A stretch of DNA of 64,000 bases from contig CM070877.1 of the NCBI GenBank assembly GCA_036365515.1, forward strand, positions 13,584,601-13,648,600, written 5' to 3'. The stretch's first letter is position 1; each line of letters starts with the position of its first letter. The DNA comes from Torymus aiolomorphi. Taxonomy: Eukaryota > Arthropoda > Insecta > Hymenoptera > Torymidae. Shown here piece by piece: positions 46,060 through 58,559 of this stretch. A model generated the notes under the pieces. It ran no database searches, had not been told where the DNA came from, and saw only the letters and a list, made by a program, of their open reading frames with translations. The position numbers were made by a program, and so were the translations under genes.

Positions 46060-47110
46060 GTTGATTATACAAGAATATATCACCAAAAACCGAAAAAATA
46101 AACCACATTACCCCAACATAACCATTTTACCGAAAATAAATCCCATCCGCGGAAACGGCCAATCCAGAACCGCGACAACCCGCTGCGCACTCCTGCACCC
46201 GCGGATCAGCTCGGAACTGCAACCTCTTTACTTCGTGCTCCGCGAAACTTTTGACTCTTTGCTGCTGCTGTTATGTGCTACAATCCCATCCTTTTTAACG
46301 ACGTCAACAATGCACAGCAACGACGCTCGTTCCGACCGCGCAACAGCGGAAATCAACAGTTGCCGTGAGAACAAAATTCTCCTCGACGCCAGCTATCGCG
46401 ATAGTTTAACTTCTTTGCCAATTAGACTCTATCTCGCTCCTCCGTAAACACCTCCGTTTAACTATATATATACACACGAGGAGACTCGACGTCTCGAGGC
46501 GAATACCTTGTATACATACATATACCCACCTCCATACACATACATTATACACATCACACTCACTAACTGATTGCGAATTAATTAGCGCCGCGACGCGACG
46601 AGCGGCGATCCGATACCAGTGCGCGATACGCCCGTGTCTCTGTATATCGATCGAAAGTAATAATAATCGAGCGCGACTCTGTGTGTGTGTGTGTATATGC
46701 GTGCGAGCGCGGGGGGAGTCGTCGACACGTAATGACGGATTAATTATTGCGCTCGGTGTAGCAGTAGCAATCGATCGATGCGCCTGCGCGCCGGCTCTAA
46801 ACTTTTCATCACGAGACAGAGAGAGGAGAGTATTTTCGAGGCTGTTACTGCCGCTGCTGTCTCGATCAATCGTTATGTTTATTTAAATCGCGGCCGACGT
46901 GCCGAGGTGTCAGTGCGAGGTACGCGCGGGATTATATATTAGCGGTGGATAATTTGACGCGAGGATGAGAGATGGGATATTTGGGGTATATCGATCGAGC
47001 CATGAGTTAAAAAAATAGGTGAGTTATTGGGAGATGGATTTTATATTGAGTAAAAGGTGGGGCTGGGCTGGAAATAAGTTGAATTGGGATGTAAATTTGC
47101 ATGAAAGTTG
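46060..47110. other. GC island with divergent skew
   Basis: Left shoulder at 46080-46200 A/C-rich (CCACATTACCCCAACATAACC). Core at 46200-46930 with CGCCGCGACGCGACGAGCGG. Right shoulder at 46960-47110 G-rich (GGTGGGGCTGGGCTGG). The plus frame at 46058-46447 is a shoulder artefact. Confidence 0.6.
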
Positions 47111-47503
47111 GTGATTGGGAAAAATTTCGATTTGGTGATCAAGAATGTACCTTACTGAACATATAAGATATTTACTTTGTAGTTGAAGATATTTTAGAAC
47201 CAAAATTCCTATTTTACATAGTAAAATATCTCGTATGTTATGTATATTTATTAACAGTGTAACCAATTGTTTTCTTGTCTGTATTTAACTCATAATTAGT
47301 TACTCATTATAGGTCTCATTGAGAAGAACTATTGTAACAAAAAATGTATACAAAATAAAAGTCTTAAAATCGGGTCACCGGTTACAGATTTCCGTAATCC
47401 AAGGAAGTATACAAAACATCGTAAAGACAAACATCCGCTACCTCCAAAACCCATACTACCCCCAATTTAAAAACTCAGGGACCTCAATAACTCAAAATTT
47501 TTG
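47111..47503. other. Spacer, no gene
   Basis: AT-rich. 47395-47480 is A/C-rich. Nothing recognised. Confidence 0.45.
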
Positions 47504-47745
47504 AAAATTACTCCTTTTCTATTGGTCCTACGATCCTAAAACCGTTTCCATCCGATAGAGAGGAAAAAAATAGTCGGGTATAAAGTCTTGCGGGATTGAA
47601 AAATGAAAATTTTGAGATTTTAAGCGATTTGACGTCGATTTGGCCCGTATAAACGGAGAAATAAACAACATTTTCCAAAATTACTCCTTTCCTATTGGTC
47701 CTACGACCCTAAAACAGTTTTCATTCGATAGAGCGGGAAAAACAT
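47504..47745. repeat. Direct repeat, 173-bp period
   Basis: AAAATTACTCCTTTNCTATT, then GGTCCTACGANCCTAAAAC, then TTTNCATNCGATAGAG, occur at 47504-47570 and 47677-47741. Two units of an unidentified repeat. Confidence 0.88.
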
Positions 47746-47789
47746 CGCAATTCATCAAAATCGTTGATTCGAAAATTTTCACCGTTACA

Positions 47790-50060
47790 AAGCTTTCTCT
47801 TTGAGAAAGCAAAAAAAAGACTAGCCACCCAACATCCCATACAAACCTTATTCAACCCAATTAGAAACTACCACATTTCCACCCTCTTATTCAAAAACCC
47901 AACCAATCGCAGCCTCTTCGTCCCGCTCCCCCTATACACCGAAACTAACCTTAATTCGCATCCCCATCGCAACAGTGCAGCGCGCTCGCCTTCCCTGCAA
48001 GCACAAATACTCGTTCGCACGCGCGCGCGCACACAAAGCTCAAAGCCGGCGTGCACAGCAGCAGCGGTTGTCAATGGCTCGATAGGTCGCGGCGGCACCG
48101 CTCTTCCGCGATTGTTTCGAAAGGGGAAACAATCGCCGTGCGATCAAACGCAAGTGCAAACGATGGTTAATGTACCTACCTGCTGCGTTTCCCGCTCTGT
48201 GTAGACGTCGACAAAGAGAGAGAGAGAAAACGTTTTGGAACTCAAGATATTGCGCTAATATTACCGTATTACGGTGAATATATTGTAATTGATTGCGTGA
48301 CGCGAAGGATATAACAGCAGACTGCTGATTGCGTCGATAAATAAGTTAGCACTGGAGAGAGAGACGCTTTTTATAGAAAAAATAAAGAAAGGAATTTCTC
48401 GAGTTCGAAAGTTTATAAATATTGCAGAATCTATCTATATGTATATATTGCATGCGTAACGGCTGCAGCTATAACCTCCGGCATGTATATACATACTCAT
48501 TTCCGATTCTATTTCTATAGTTCGGTCTATTTCCGCGATCGCCTATATATACCACCAGACAGACAGCGAGTAAGCCAGTGGGTACATAAAAACGCACGAA
48601 CCACGTGAGGAACTCCGATCACCTATATTTCCCATCAAAAACCGTCGCGAACTTTGCGGCTCGAAAACTATTGTCAATTTATAGGTCACACATCACCGGC
48701 GCGATGCAACGCGCACATTACATTGTGCACTATACGTATATACTCTGCGACTCGCGTCGCTATTTTACCTATGCATGTAGATCTCCCATCGCGTTTTCCC
48801 TTTTCCCTCATCACCTCTGACCGGCGACGTGCACGAGACAAAAACAAACGACTCACCTTTACGTTGGCGGTCACTGGCACTACTATACAGCTTTCTTTCT
48901 CTCTTCCTCACTCTCTTCCTCGTATCAGGGGCGGTGCACTGTACTCACAAACTTCTTACTACTGCTACGGCGCACACTGTATATACATATACTGTATGTA
49001 TATACAAACAACAACACCACCAGTTACACAGCGAGTCGTCGTCTCGTCGCCACGCACATGCACCACGGGTAATACGTTATATTATACAAAAACACCGCAT
49101 CCAACGCCTACCCCGCGCGCGGGTGCGAACTATCGGGGTGGCGGCGGCTGCAGCAGCAGCGGTGTAGCCGGAAGCCGAAGTAGAAGAAGAAGAAGCAGCG
49201 TCATATTGCTCTTCGTATATATACCCTTTCTCTCTCTCTGTTGCACACGCTGCTGTACGCGCGCGCGCGCTCGCCGCACACACGCCACGCTCCGCTCGCG
49301 AGAGACTACTGCCAAGCGCGTCGTGCACGCTACGTGCGCGGGCTGTAAAGAAGAGAGGGAGAGAGAGAGAGAGAGAGAAAGAGGGGGAGTGTGTACAGTA
49401 TATAACAGTAGAGGGAGAGCGAAAGAGAAAGAGGAGGCGAGCGGAGGAAAACGTGCTTGTCGTCGCCTCGCACGCTCTCACTGGGCTATGCCTGCGCGGT
49501 GGTGGCGGCGGTGTACACCACGCGGCCATCGGCCCGGCTCGGTTCGCTCCGTCGGCCCTCGGTATATACCACCCGCTCTCTCTCGCTCTATCTCGCTTGC
49601 ACGGCTTTCGCCCTCCCGCCGTGTTATACAGTACGGCAGAAGGTCTGCGTACGCGCAGGTATTGCGAGGCGAGCGAGCGCGTCGTCATGGCGACGTAAAC
49701 TCAAAAATACACCGGCAGGCGCAAGAGTGCAGCGTGCAGACGACGCCAGCCAGCGTTCGACGACCGGGAGAGGAAGAGGAGGGAGGGGATGAGGGAGGGA
49801 GGGAGAGAGGGAGAGAGAAAGGATTGATTGATGCAAAATTTATACGGGGCGTGAGAGGGAGCGCGCGGGTGAATATTTGAGGAAATTGATTCGCGGAGGG
49901 AGGAGAGGGAAGGGGTGGGATTAGGTGGAAATGAAGAGGTGAGGGGGTTCTTTTTTTTGGAAGGTAAAGGAGATGTTTGTTTTGGAAATGAGGGTGGCTG
50001 GTGGTTGGGTACGGTCTAGAAGGTTTTAATAAGGAAATTCATTTAGTGGGCGGGGTGTTC
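47790..50060. other. 2.2-kb GC island, the largest in the window
   Basis: Left shoulder at 47820-47960 A/C-rich (CCACCCAACATCCCATACAA). Core at 47990-49870 with a TATATA-rich dip near 48420-48560 and 48960-49010. Right shoulder at 49880-50060 strongly G-rich (GGGAAGGGGTGGGATTAGGT). Frames up to 408 residues (48654-49880 plus, 49077-49688 minus) overlap on both strands, are arginine- or serine-rich and translate simple repeats, so none is called. It may be several islands fused. Confidence 0.6.
49351..49391. repeat. GA-rich polypurine tract
   Basis: GAGAGAGAGAGAGAGAGAAA followed by GAGGGGGAG, in the right half of the island. Confidence 0.92.
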
Positions 50061-50859
50061 TTTTTCAGGAGGATGAGCGTCATTCGGTGACGAAGTGGTT
50101 AAGCGTCAGATTAATAATGATGGGGTGTTCCATGTGAGGTGAGGATTGACGAAGGTAGACTGATTCATAGCAGGATAAGCGCATCTGCGAAAACAGAAAT
50201 TGCTATGATAAGAGCTTGATGGATTTAGTAGATATGTTTGTATACGTGTGTGAGAGGCAGCTTTCATAACGGAGCTGCATATAATATTTCTCTTAAGTAA
50301 AGAGGAAAAGTGTAATCTAGGGATATGCAACTTAAGATAAATGCTACCTAATATTTACGGATTTACGGATTTGTTCCCTTGCTAATGTCATTCGTGTGAA
50401 CCAGTGAAATAGTAATTTACTGGTTGAATAGTTAATTTTAATCTTGAATCGTCGGAATGAGTCTCTTTGGATTTATATATAATTTAAATAGAAATAAAAA
50501 GAGTAAGATATATGATTTTATAAAATGTTTTATAACGGAAACAGTAGAGATCCTGGATGTGCAGTCAGACACGCAGTATTATTATTTTCATTCAGGTAAG
50601 CATAAATAACAAGTAGATACGTCCCGGTATGGTCAGACAGGATAATAGGCATTTGATCGCAAAGAAAATTTAAAATTATTTGCTAAATATAATAAACTAA
50701 TTATTAAAGTTAAGAGTCCTTTATAAGTAAAAACTTTTACAGAGTAATAATTATGTTTATTTAATGTGTTAAAATTGAAGATTCGAATATAAAACAAAAT
50801 TTTAATTTGATTCTTAATTGTTATTAAAACATTTTCAAGATATGGAAAATTTTAAAAAT
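50061..50859. other. AT-rich spacer, no gene
   Basis: ATTTACGGATTTACGGATTTG near 50349 is a small tandem repeat. Nothing else. Confidence 0.5.
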
Positions 50860-51420
50860 ATTTCCATCCAACAAATCAACAATTCGTTTCGCCCTACATT
50901 CACGCTAAACATAAAAAGACGTATTTTTATCTCATCATCAATTTCTAATGAATTGGAATAAAGCTCCCGCTATAGAATTAAAAATTTACACATCTTCCCT
51001 GAAAATAAAATCTCTAAAAATTAAAATTTTACGATAATATGACACTTGCCCGAGCATTAACGAAATCCTTAAAATTTTTATTTCCATTTGATCGATACTC
51101 ACACGCAGGGAGTAGAAAACGCGCGAGCGCTGCAGCGAAAACAGATAGCGGGAAAGCGGGCGGCGGATTGATTGATGAAAAATTTATGTTCCAGGTTTCT
51201 GGCGTACTGAACACTCGAAAAAAATCCATTTTTATCTCGTCATTGGTTTCGATTGAACGCGCGGAAAAGGATTGCGTGGGGGTTGGTAACGCCGAGGCTT
51301 TGCCTTTTCAATGATAACAAATGATTTGTAGGGTTTTCTTTTTTGCAGTGAGTTTCATAAAGAGTCAAAGGTGGTATATAGATTGAGTGAAAGGGAGGAA
51401 AAGCGAGAGGAAGAGGTGGG
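50860..51420. other. Small GC island
   Basis: The left shoulder at 50865-50910 is A/C-rich. Core at 51110-51180 (GCGCGAGCGCTGCAGCG). Right shoulder at 51360-51420 is purine-rich (AAGGGAGGAAAAGCGAGAGG). Confidence 0.5.
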
Positions 51421-51659
51421 CATTGAAAGCTATTTTAAAATCTGATCGGTGATGAATTATTCAGGTGATCAATGTTTCCTGCTTTGTTCGTTTATCTGAC
51501 GTGAATGATGTACGATGAATTTTTTTCATGCGTGTTTTTCATTTGTAATATATTTTGTTTTTTATCTTTGATGAATACTTAGGCAATTGATGTAAAACAA
51601 TTTTCGTTGTTTAGTATGTAAGATAATGTTCTAGAATCATGAAATTAGCAAAAATCATT
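51421..51659. other. AT-rich spacer
   Basis: Nothing recognised. Confidence 0.45.
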
Positions 51660-52250
51660 TATTTTTTCCACTATCATAACCAATCCATTCACGCAGCTAA
51701 TTTGTTTCATTTTTTTACTCCACTATACCTCCTTTCAATTTTTCGACTTTAAAAACATACCAGATCCATCCACCCACCGAAACTCTCTGCAACTCTCGAA
51801 AAAAAAACCTTTATTCCATTTACTCTTACGAGTCCACATCGGCAAATTCGTATAGTATCAAAACTCCACGGCCTCGGCATTAACCGCGAAAACTTTCCGG
51901 CACAATCTCTCTCTCCTCGGACACAAAAGCTCGAGCGGTGGCGGCCAGCGCGCGGCCAGCGGCGGCTCTCGTATTTTTCTTCGCGCTCGCTCGCTTGGCT
52001 CGGAAACCTCTCAAAAGAATGCCGATCCTATTTGGGAAATTCAATGCCCGCGCGGATTTGAATGAAACTTCGGCCACGATACCTGCATGCTTTCATTTTA
52101 CTTTATTTTATTTATTTATATTTTTAGTACACGTAATGCGCGTTTTATTTCGATGTATAGGAGGATTGAGCTTTTGATAATGGGCGGGATTTGTAAGCTA
52201 GGACGTGGGTGGAGGATATAGGGTTCGTCGATTTTTAAATATTTATATAA
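51660..52250. other. GC island with divergent skew
   Basis: Left shoulder at 51680-51795 C-rich (CAGATCCATCCACCCACCG). Core at 51870-52080 (GGCGGCCAGCGCGCGGCC). Right shoulder at 52150-52240 G-rich (GGACGTGGGTGGAGGATATA). Confidence 0.62.
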
Positions 52251-52659
52251 ACACCATGGACTGGCTATCTTTTCTTGATTATTTAAATGCTTTGTTAAAG
52301 GGGTTCAGTGAATAAAAAGCAAATCTGTAGTAGCGATGATAACATAATAATCAAACATCCTTATTAATCGAAATTGCAATTAACAATATTTATAAAAAGA
52401 TGCTATTCTTATGTGTCTCAGAATAGAAACGTTTAGGAAGAAGATATCTGATTATAAGCATAATTTACTTTCAACTTTATCTTGAATTATAAAGATTTAA
52501 AAGTTTATGCCGAAGAGTTTCTAACCGATTCTTAAATCAATAATTATTTTGTTTACAATCTCAGTGTTTCAATTTTTCTTACGCTTTTCAAAATTGAATT
52601 CACCTTTCTACCTGTACAAAATAAAAGACATCATTAAATTTGATGAGACTCATAAAAAT
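52251..52659. other. AT-rich spacer, no gene
   Basis: Nothing recognised. Confidence 0.5.
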
Positions 52660-53320
52660 ATAAAAATACAAAAAACTTCACCCCTTTCATCTTAATTCAC
52701 TACACAATCACATACGCAAATAATTAACACACTCAAAACGCTACCGCAAAAAACCTCCAAAACCTATACGACAATATTAATTAATTAGTCGTCCGGCCCG
52801 GCACAAGACAAACTCATTAGCGTAAGGAAGTCAGTTTCCGCGAGGCACCGCGCGTCGTTGCCTCAAGTTCAAACACAGTCATTTTAATTAGAAAACTTTT
52901 TCGCGACCGCCGCCGCCACCAGCGGGATAATGAAAGCGATAGCGCAAAAAAACGACGTCGCGCGCGCAGCGTCGTGGCATAATTAAAGGGGCACACACAC
53001 AAAGCGAGAGGGATTAAAAGAGATCGAGTCGGAGCGATAAAAAAATATACATAATAAAAGTATAAAAAATGATCGAGGCGAGCGCGCTAAGCGTTGAGGC
53101 GCCGATGAATGATAGCGAAAGCGGTGTAAGTGTTGGAGAAAGAAAGAGAGGGGGAGTTTAGATTTAGATTAGGATTTATTTATTATGCATCAGTTGTAGT
53201 TTGTATGCTGTGTAGAAAAACAAACGCACATTCGTACAAATAGTTGGAACGTATGTACATGTGTACGATGCATGTGGGGATGGTGCTCGTATTGATGTAC
53301 GTTTATTTGCTGCTGCACCT
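52660..53320. other. GC island with divergent skew
   Basis: Left shoulder at 52675-52775 A/C-rich (CAAAAAACCTCCAAAACC). Core at 52790-53110. Right shoulder at 53120-53290 G/A- then G/T-rich (AAAGAGAGGGGGAGTTTAG). Confidence 0.6.
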
Positions 53321-53589
53321 GTCACAATATATCCAAAAATAAACATGCGCACTGGTATAACGTCAACTTGCTTTAGCGTACGCATGTATTGACTTATTAA
53401 ATTCTACTAGACGTATGTTTATCTAATATTTTACATTGTATAAAATTGTATAAATGTCAATGTAATAAATACATCAAAACACTGTTTACATGTTGTTATA
53501 TGAAAATGAATAAGCACATCTACATAACACTAATACTTCATATATTATATGAATCCACCATTTGACATTACAAACAAATTAATGTATGC
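53321..53589. other. AT-rich spacer
   Basis: Nothing recognised. Confidence 0.45.
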
Positions 53590-54320
53590 GCCCAAACCAA
53601 AAAAGAAAAATCCAACTTCATTCGCTGCACTTATTACACGATAATATATTACAACGCTCGTAGCGCGGGAGTTTTACAAGCTCACTCGGTGCTCGCGTTT
53701 TTGCCCGATTAATAACACCTGTAACAACACGACGCTCTATAACGACACCGTAAGTATTGAGGAGAATCCCGGCGAACATTAATAACGATTAGCGAATAAG
53801 TAGATTACCCACATACATACATACGTATACTTCTGCCTACATGCACCTACACACGCTCGCGCGCATACACAGCGGCGGCGAGGGAATCTCCTCGCACGGC
53901 CAGCTGGCGTCTTACGTAACGATGCCGCTGTTATTATTATCGTCGTCGCTCGTATAGTATACACGTAAAACCCGAGGCGTCACACGGAGCGCGGCGCGTC
54001 GCGCGACGAAAATAGACCTAACGAAGTGAAAGAAGAAAGAAAGAAGAGAAAAAAGTGCAATGGTGCGCGGGGGCGGAATGAGCGAGTGGAGCTGCTGCTG
54101 CAGCAGCGAGCTTTCAATTTGGCTGGATGGGTAAGAAGAACGCGAAAATCGCCCGCGCATTTGCGAGAGAGTTTCTTTGTGCACTGGCATTAGATGTAAC
54201 AAATGTGGGTATGTATAGGTGCAGTTTTGCCCGAATATTTGGTGAAAAAGGCTTTTGTATATAAATTGGAGATTTTATCAGGTAGGTAAATGTGTAGGGG
54301 ATGGAGTGTACGAATTAACG
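53590..54320. other. GC island with divergent skew
   Basis: Left shoulder at 53590-53625 A/C-rich. Core at 53640-54110, including CGGAGCGCGGCGCGTCGCG. Right shoulder at 54060-54310 G-rich (GGTGCGCGGGGGCGGAATG, then GGGGATGGAGTG). Confidence 0.58.
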
Positions 54321-54611
54321 CATATTCTTGTTTAATTTTTGTAAAACACACTTTTTGTTGTGCATTGTTCCCTGGTTTTAGCTGCATGTAATTCAATTTG
54401 AGGAGGCACCTTTTGTGTTCAAGTTTGAGATATCTATGTGTTTATCAATTGGCGCTTACATTTCGGATTGTACATGTTTGCAAATACAGGTTTATCCAGT
54501 TTTCCTGTCTAATTGGATTTCTCAAACATGTAACAGAAGGCTATTTGTTCATGTACATACGCATAATTCATACGAACTTAGTTTAGTGCGTTTACATATC
54601 TGTAGCTTCCA
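54321..54611. other. Spacer, no gene
   Basis: T-rich sequence. The short plus frames at 54398-54618 have no domain. Confidence 0.45.
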
Positions 54612-55631
54612 GGAATAACGACTTAACTGACTTTTACGTGTTATCGAGAAATCGCCGTTTTAAAATTTCTATTATGACACTTCATATGTAAGATCGAAAT
54701 GCGCGAGATGAGTCATAACAATTTAGACATTTATATTTATATTAATTATTAATAATTAACATGTACATTCAGAAAAACGATCCTCCTGTCTTGAAATAAA
54801 ATTCCTCCCCAGAAAATCTTCGTGCGACAAAAAAGGATTCCTCCTACGCAAAAAAATTTCCTCCTGTGCGAAAAATCATCATCCCGCTACAGGAAGCTTG
54901 ACTTTCTGTTGTAAGATAATTGCACCTTCCATAGGAAGATATCCTATTGGCTCTATTTTTAGCGGAAATTCTCTTCCAGCAGGCAGATTCTCGTTGATAC
55001 AGGAAGATCGTTTTCTGAGTGTATGAATTTAATATATAATTTATTTAAACTTATTATTTTTCTTTGTTAATGTAAAAATTTAGAAGATGATATATTAGAG
55101 ATATAGGGCCTTTTTTTCAATGTATAGGGGTAGTATATATCGAATATCTTTCGAACTCCACTATCAGCTGCTAGAATACATTTTTGTTCTTTGCATTAAT
55201 AAACAAAACAATGCAGTTAAGTCGTTATTCCGCTAACTGTGCAGTTAAGTGAATTAGGGAAATTGTTCAAATAAGATAAATAACATAGTTATTTCTACAC
55301 TTAAAACATAGAATACGAATTCTTTTTTAAATATTCATTCCCGCGTATGCGCCTCCCAACGGAATGTGCTTGAAGTCAACGTAATTCGGTAAACCGAATA
55401 CCGAACGTTACTCGATTACTGTTTATGCACGCTCGCCCCATCGCCCGGAAATCAAAGCTGTTGTATTACCTTCTATTATCTATATATAATTTGATCTTTG
55501 TTGCTATAAAAATGGGTATATCATAATCTGTTTATTGTATAGCATTAACTTCAAAACGATGATTTTAATTAAATATGAATATTCAGTTAAGTGGGTTTTC
55601 CGGGCACAGGTGTAGTTAAGTGGTTATGCAC
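54612..55631. repeat. Cluster of CAGTTAAGTSG motifs
   Basis: CAGTTAAGTCGTTATTCC occurs inverted at 54612-54629 and direct at 55214-55231. Shorter relatives are at 55242 (CAGTTAAGTG), 55584 (CAGTTAAGTGGGTTTTCC) and 55614 (AGTTAAGTGGTTATGC). The inverted pair brackets the 256-bp element at 54766-55021 and may be the ends of an older element. Confidence 0.72.
54766..55021. mobile_element. 256-bp TIR element at a TA site
   Basis: CATTCAGAAAAACGATCCTC at the left is mirrored by ATCGTTTTCTGAGTG at the right, with TA outside both ends. TCCTCC or AGGAAG motifs recur inside in mirrored orientation. TA duplication suggests Tc1/mariner-type mobilisation. Non-coding. Confidence 0.85.
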
Positions 55632-55849
55632 TTAGCTGATATTTGCTCTTTGAACGCATTTCAGATTTCCGGACCAAGTCTACATGAAAAAGGGTATTAG
55701 AAGGTATAAATTATCTATAGAAATTTATATTTACTTACGTTGCCAACGATTCAACAAAACCAGCAAATACAGACGTGAGCTATATACAGTAAGGGATGAC
55801 CAAGAGGAATCGAAAGAAAGTCTTAATTCTTTCCCGCGCGATTATACAT
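55632..55849. other. Spacer, no gene
   Basis: The plus frame at 55684-55968 enters the next island and shows no domain. Confidence 0.4.
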
Positions 55850-56250
55850 CAAACCCGAACTTCTTTATTACATCTCGACACCTGACTTCCCGAAAAACTT
55901 CTTTTACTCCCCAGCAATATCCCAGGCCTCGTCAATTATTGACCCCACGTCTCTCTGACGCCAAATGACGCGCACTGCCAGCGAATGACGTAATATGCGC
56001 TGCCGACGCAATGACGCATAGTTTTACATCTTTTTCGGCCTGCACACACGTGTGACGCGTATTTTTAGTGCATGAGGAATTGATCGCAGGTGGACGTTTG
56101 ATTGGTAATGCAGATATGCAATTATAGGCGCAGCTTTGGAGATGATAAACTGTGTATTTTGTAAGGATATGGATAAAAAAGTTGGAATACGGAGGAATGA
56201 GATTGAGAAGTGACTGGACAGGTTTGGATAGTTAATGGTATAGCTGCGTT
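55850..56250. other. GC island with divergent skew
   Basis: Left shoulder at 55850-55950 C-rich (CTCCCCAGCAATATCCCAGG). A short core with three AATGACG motifs (55965, 55983, 56010). Right shoulder at 56080-56240 G-rich. Confidence 0.5.
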
Positions 56251-56552
56251 AACGGGACTATCATTAGTCTAAACCAGAGGAAAGGATCTAATGCAATTAG
56301 ATAGCTCGGAGAAAATTTATCACGCTTAAATCAAGGTCGATTTAGGGACCGAATTTTCATTAGTTCAGTCTAGAGATGATTAAAAATGAAGGATCGGTTC
56401 ATTGAATGCAGAGATGTAATAGGATACCATTTTTATTAATAAGCGACGAAGGACTATATATATAAAAGCGCCTAACAATGAAAAAGGTGGGGTTGAAGTT
56501 TCATTAATAAAAATTTCAATTTCATAAGTCGAAGGAAGTTTCTGTAACTTTC
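56251..56552. other. AT-rich spacer
   Basis: Nothing recognised. Confidence 0.45.
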
Positions 56553-56713
56553 CCCTGCTGGAAATCGGTCCATTTTTCTCCCATTTGTGAAACGATTTTT
56601 CGAACATTTTCTAGCTATTTTATGGCGAGTTGACCGAAATCGCCATAAAATGGCCAGAAAATGTTCGAAAAATCGTTTCATAAATGGAAAAAAATGGACA
56701 ATTTCCAGCAGGG
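56553..56713. mobile_element. 161-bp hairpin element
   Basis: CCCTGCTGGAAAT at the left and ATTTCCAGCAGGG at the right bound a hairpin of about 70-bp arms, including GAAACGATTTTTCGAACATT. The loop is about 56626-56638. No target duplication seen. The two minus frames over it repeat the arm sequence. Confidence 0.85.
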
Positions 56714-57039
56714 TCACGATAAGTTTATAAAATAACAATTTCACGGCATAGATGTTTTATTCAGAATAAGTCAGTGTGTCGATTATCTCTTGCTATAATT
56801 GATGTGCAACTACTTAGATAAAAATCAATATATAAGAGGTTACGAGAATAAGTAAGAAGTTGCTATAACGTTCTCGTTGCAATTTAGTAATGGAATAAAG
56901 CTGTATTTAAAAATATTACCTTTAAGATAACGATGCACAGTTGGCAGCATATTTTTAAATCGTAAAAAATGATTAAAAAATTGTTCTCTAGACTGTTATA
57001 CGTTCATTTTATGTACTTATATACGGCACAAAAACTTTC
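56714..57039. other. AT-rich spacer, no gene
   Basis: Nothing recognised. Confidence 0.5.
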
Positions 57040-57900
57040 TTGCGAAGTATGACGAGTGTAAAATTAGTTTTGCCTTCTTCGCGTAAAATGACAGCGGAAT
57101 TGCGTGACATTAGCTCTTTAATTAGACGATGAACTAATCGCAATAATTGATGTCGTACGCACGCTTATACACAGCGGGCCGCTTCGCATTGAATACACCC
57201 GTACTGCGGATTTTTCGTGCCAAATTCGTGTACGCCAGTTTTTTAGCTTAATGTAATGAGAATGCCCACTTTAATCGATTCAACAGTCTCCATTAAGCAA
57301 CAAGAAAAAAAAACAGAACTCTGACGCAAAAAGCCAATTTAACTTTTCTACATACGCGATTAGCGACTACAGCACGCGCGTGCGCAGGAATGAATCACTC
57401 CATCATAAACTCTCGACGCGCGGGGAGACTCTCACACCCCCTATGCGTATACATAAACACACTCGGGCATGAAAATTCACGGCGCCATATCGTATTCCGC
57501 TGCGCAAGAGCGCTCGTTATAATTCGATTCTCGCCCCGTCTCGCGACGGCGGCAAATAATTCACGAAAGTGCAAGTATACGGAGTTAAAAATAAAGCCGC
57601 GCGCCGTCTCTCAATGAGAGACCGTATTATATACTCAGAGGGAGAGTGCGAGCCTTACAAAGCTCGATCGTATAAATATATATATGTATGCACGAGGCCG
57701 TGCGTTATGTGGAGTAATGAACGGGTACACACATGGAAGGTAGGGGAGGCTTTCGTCACGATTTTTCTTTTGTGCTAGAGCGATTTGCGTGAGGTGCCGG
57801 CTGCGGCAGGCACGTAAGAAAGAGAGAAGTTTTGCGAGCTGGTTTCGCTGGAACGGTGGCGTGCAAATTAAAGTTTTTAGCTGCGGGAAATTAAAGTTTG
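57040..57900. other. GC island
   Basis: Core at 57360-57670 with CGCGCGTGCGCAGG. Left part A/C-rich at 57380-57470. Right part G-rich at 57735-57870 (GGAAGGTAGGGGAGGC). Confidence 0.5.
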
Positions 57901-58559
57901 TGTTACGGTGAAATTATTGTAGTCCCGAGGAATTAGTAGTGGATATAGTTTAAAATCTCTGTATGCAGTTTCAGAGTTATTTTTTCTTATATAATTTATT
58001 GTAACTTTTGTAGAAGATTTAATAACTATTTTTATGCACTTACACTTTTTTTTTTTAAATAAAAATTTGCGTGGAATTTTCAATGTTTATTACCCGCGAA
58101 CGAAACTTTTACTCATAAAACAAGAGCTTATCCACAATAAAATTGAGGTTAATGCTTGAAAAATGTATGTTTTTTCATGCTCATTATAAACTGATTTTCT
58201 TTGAAGCGCGCCCATAGGGCTTACGTATACGGCAAAGCTTGTACATGGGCTAAGCCTTTGACGTAGAAACCTGTTATTTTACCTTCGATTTATGTGAAAA
58301 TTTATTTCGCTAAGCTCGTTCCAGCACACGGCTGGATTTGTATTATTTTGTTGTAATTTAATAACAGTAACGTTATTATGCGTCAATAATACAGTATACC
58401 AAAATAAAGGGTTCAATCGGAATTATAGAAAATTGCATTATAAATAATATTATGATTTTGGTGTATAATAATTGCCAGAATTTCGAAAATATTGTGATCA
58501 AAGCATTATTTACGAAAAATTGTATCGACACTTAAAAATGCTCTTTTCAATATTCACGC
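57901..58559. other. AT-rich spacer, no gene
   Basis: Nothing recognised. Confidence 0.5.

Noticed and set aside
45712..46086. 124-residue minus frame with hydrophobic stretches, considered as a membrane receptor fragment
   Set aside because: Hydrophobicity comes from AT-rich codons. No receptor motif or splice context seen.
49077..49688. 203-residue minus-strand open frame
   Set aside because: Same island. Alanine/serine-rich, with translated CT tracts and no domain.
48654..49880. 408-residue plus-strand open frame, the longest in the window
   Set aside because: Arginine/serine/threonine-rich low complexity that includes translated GA and CA repeats. Overlaps long frames on the other strand and has no domain. 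GC-rich DNA has few stops.
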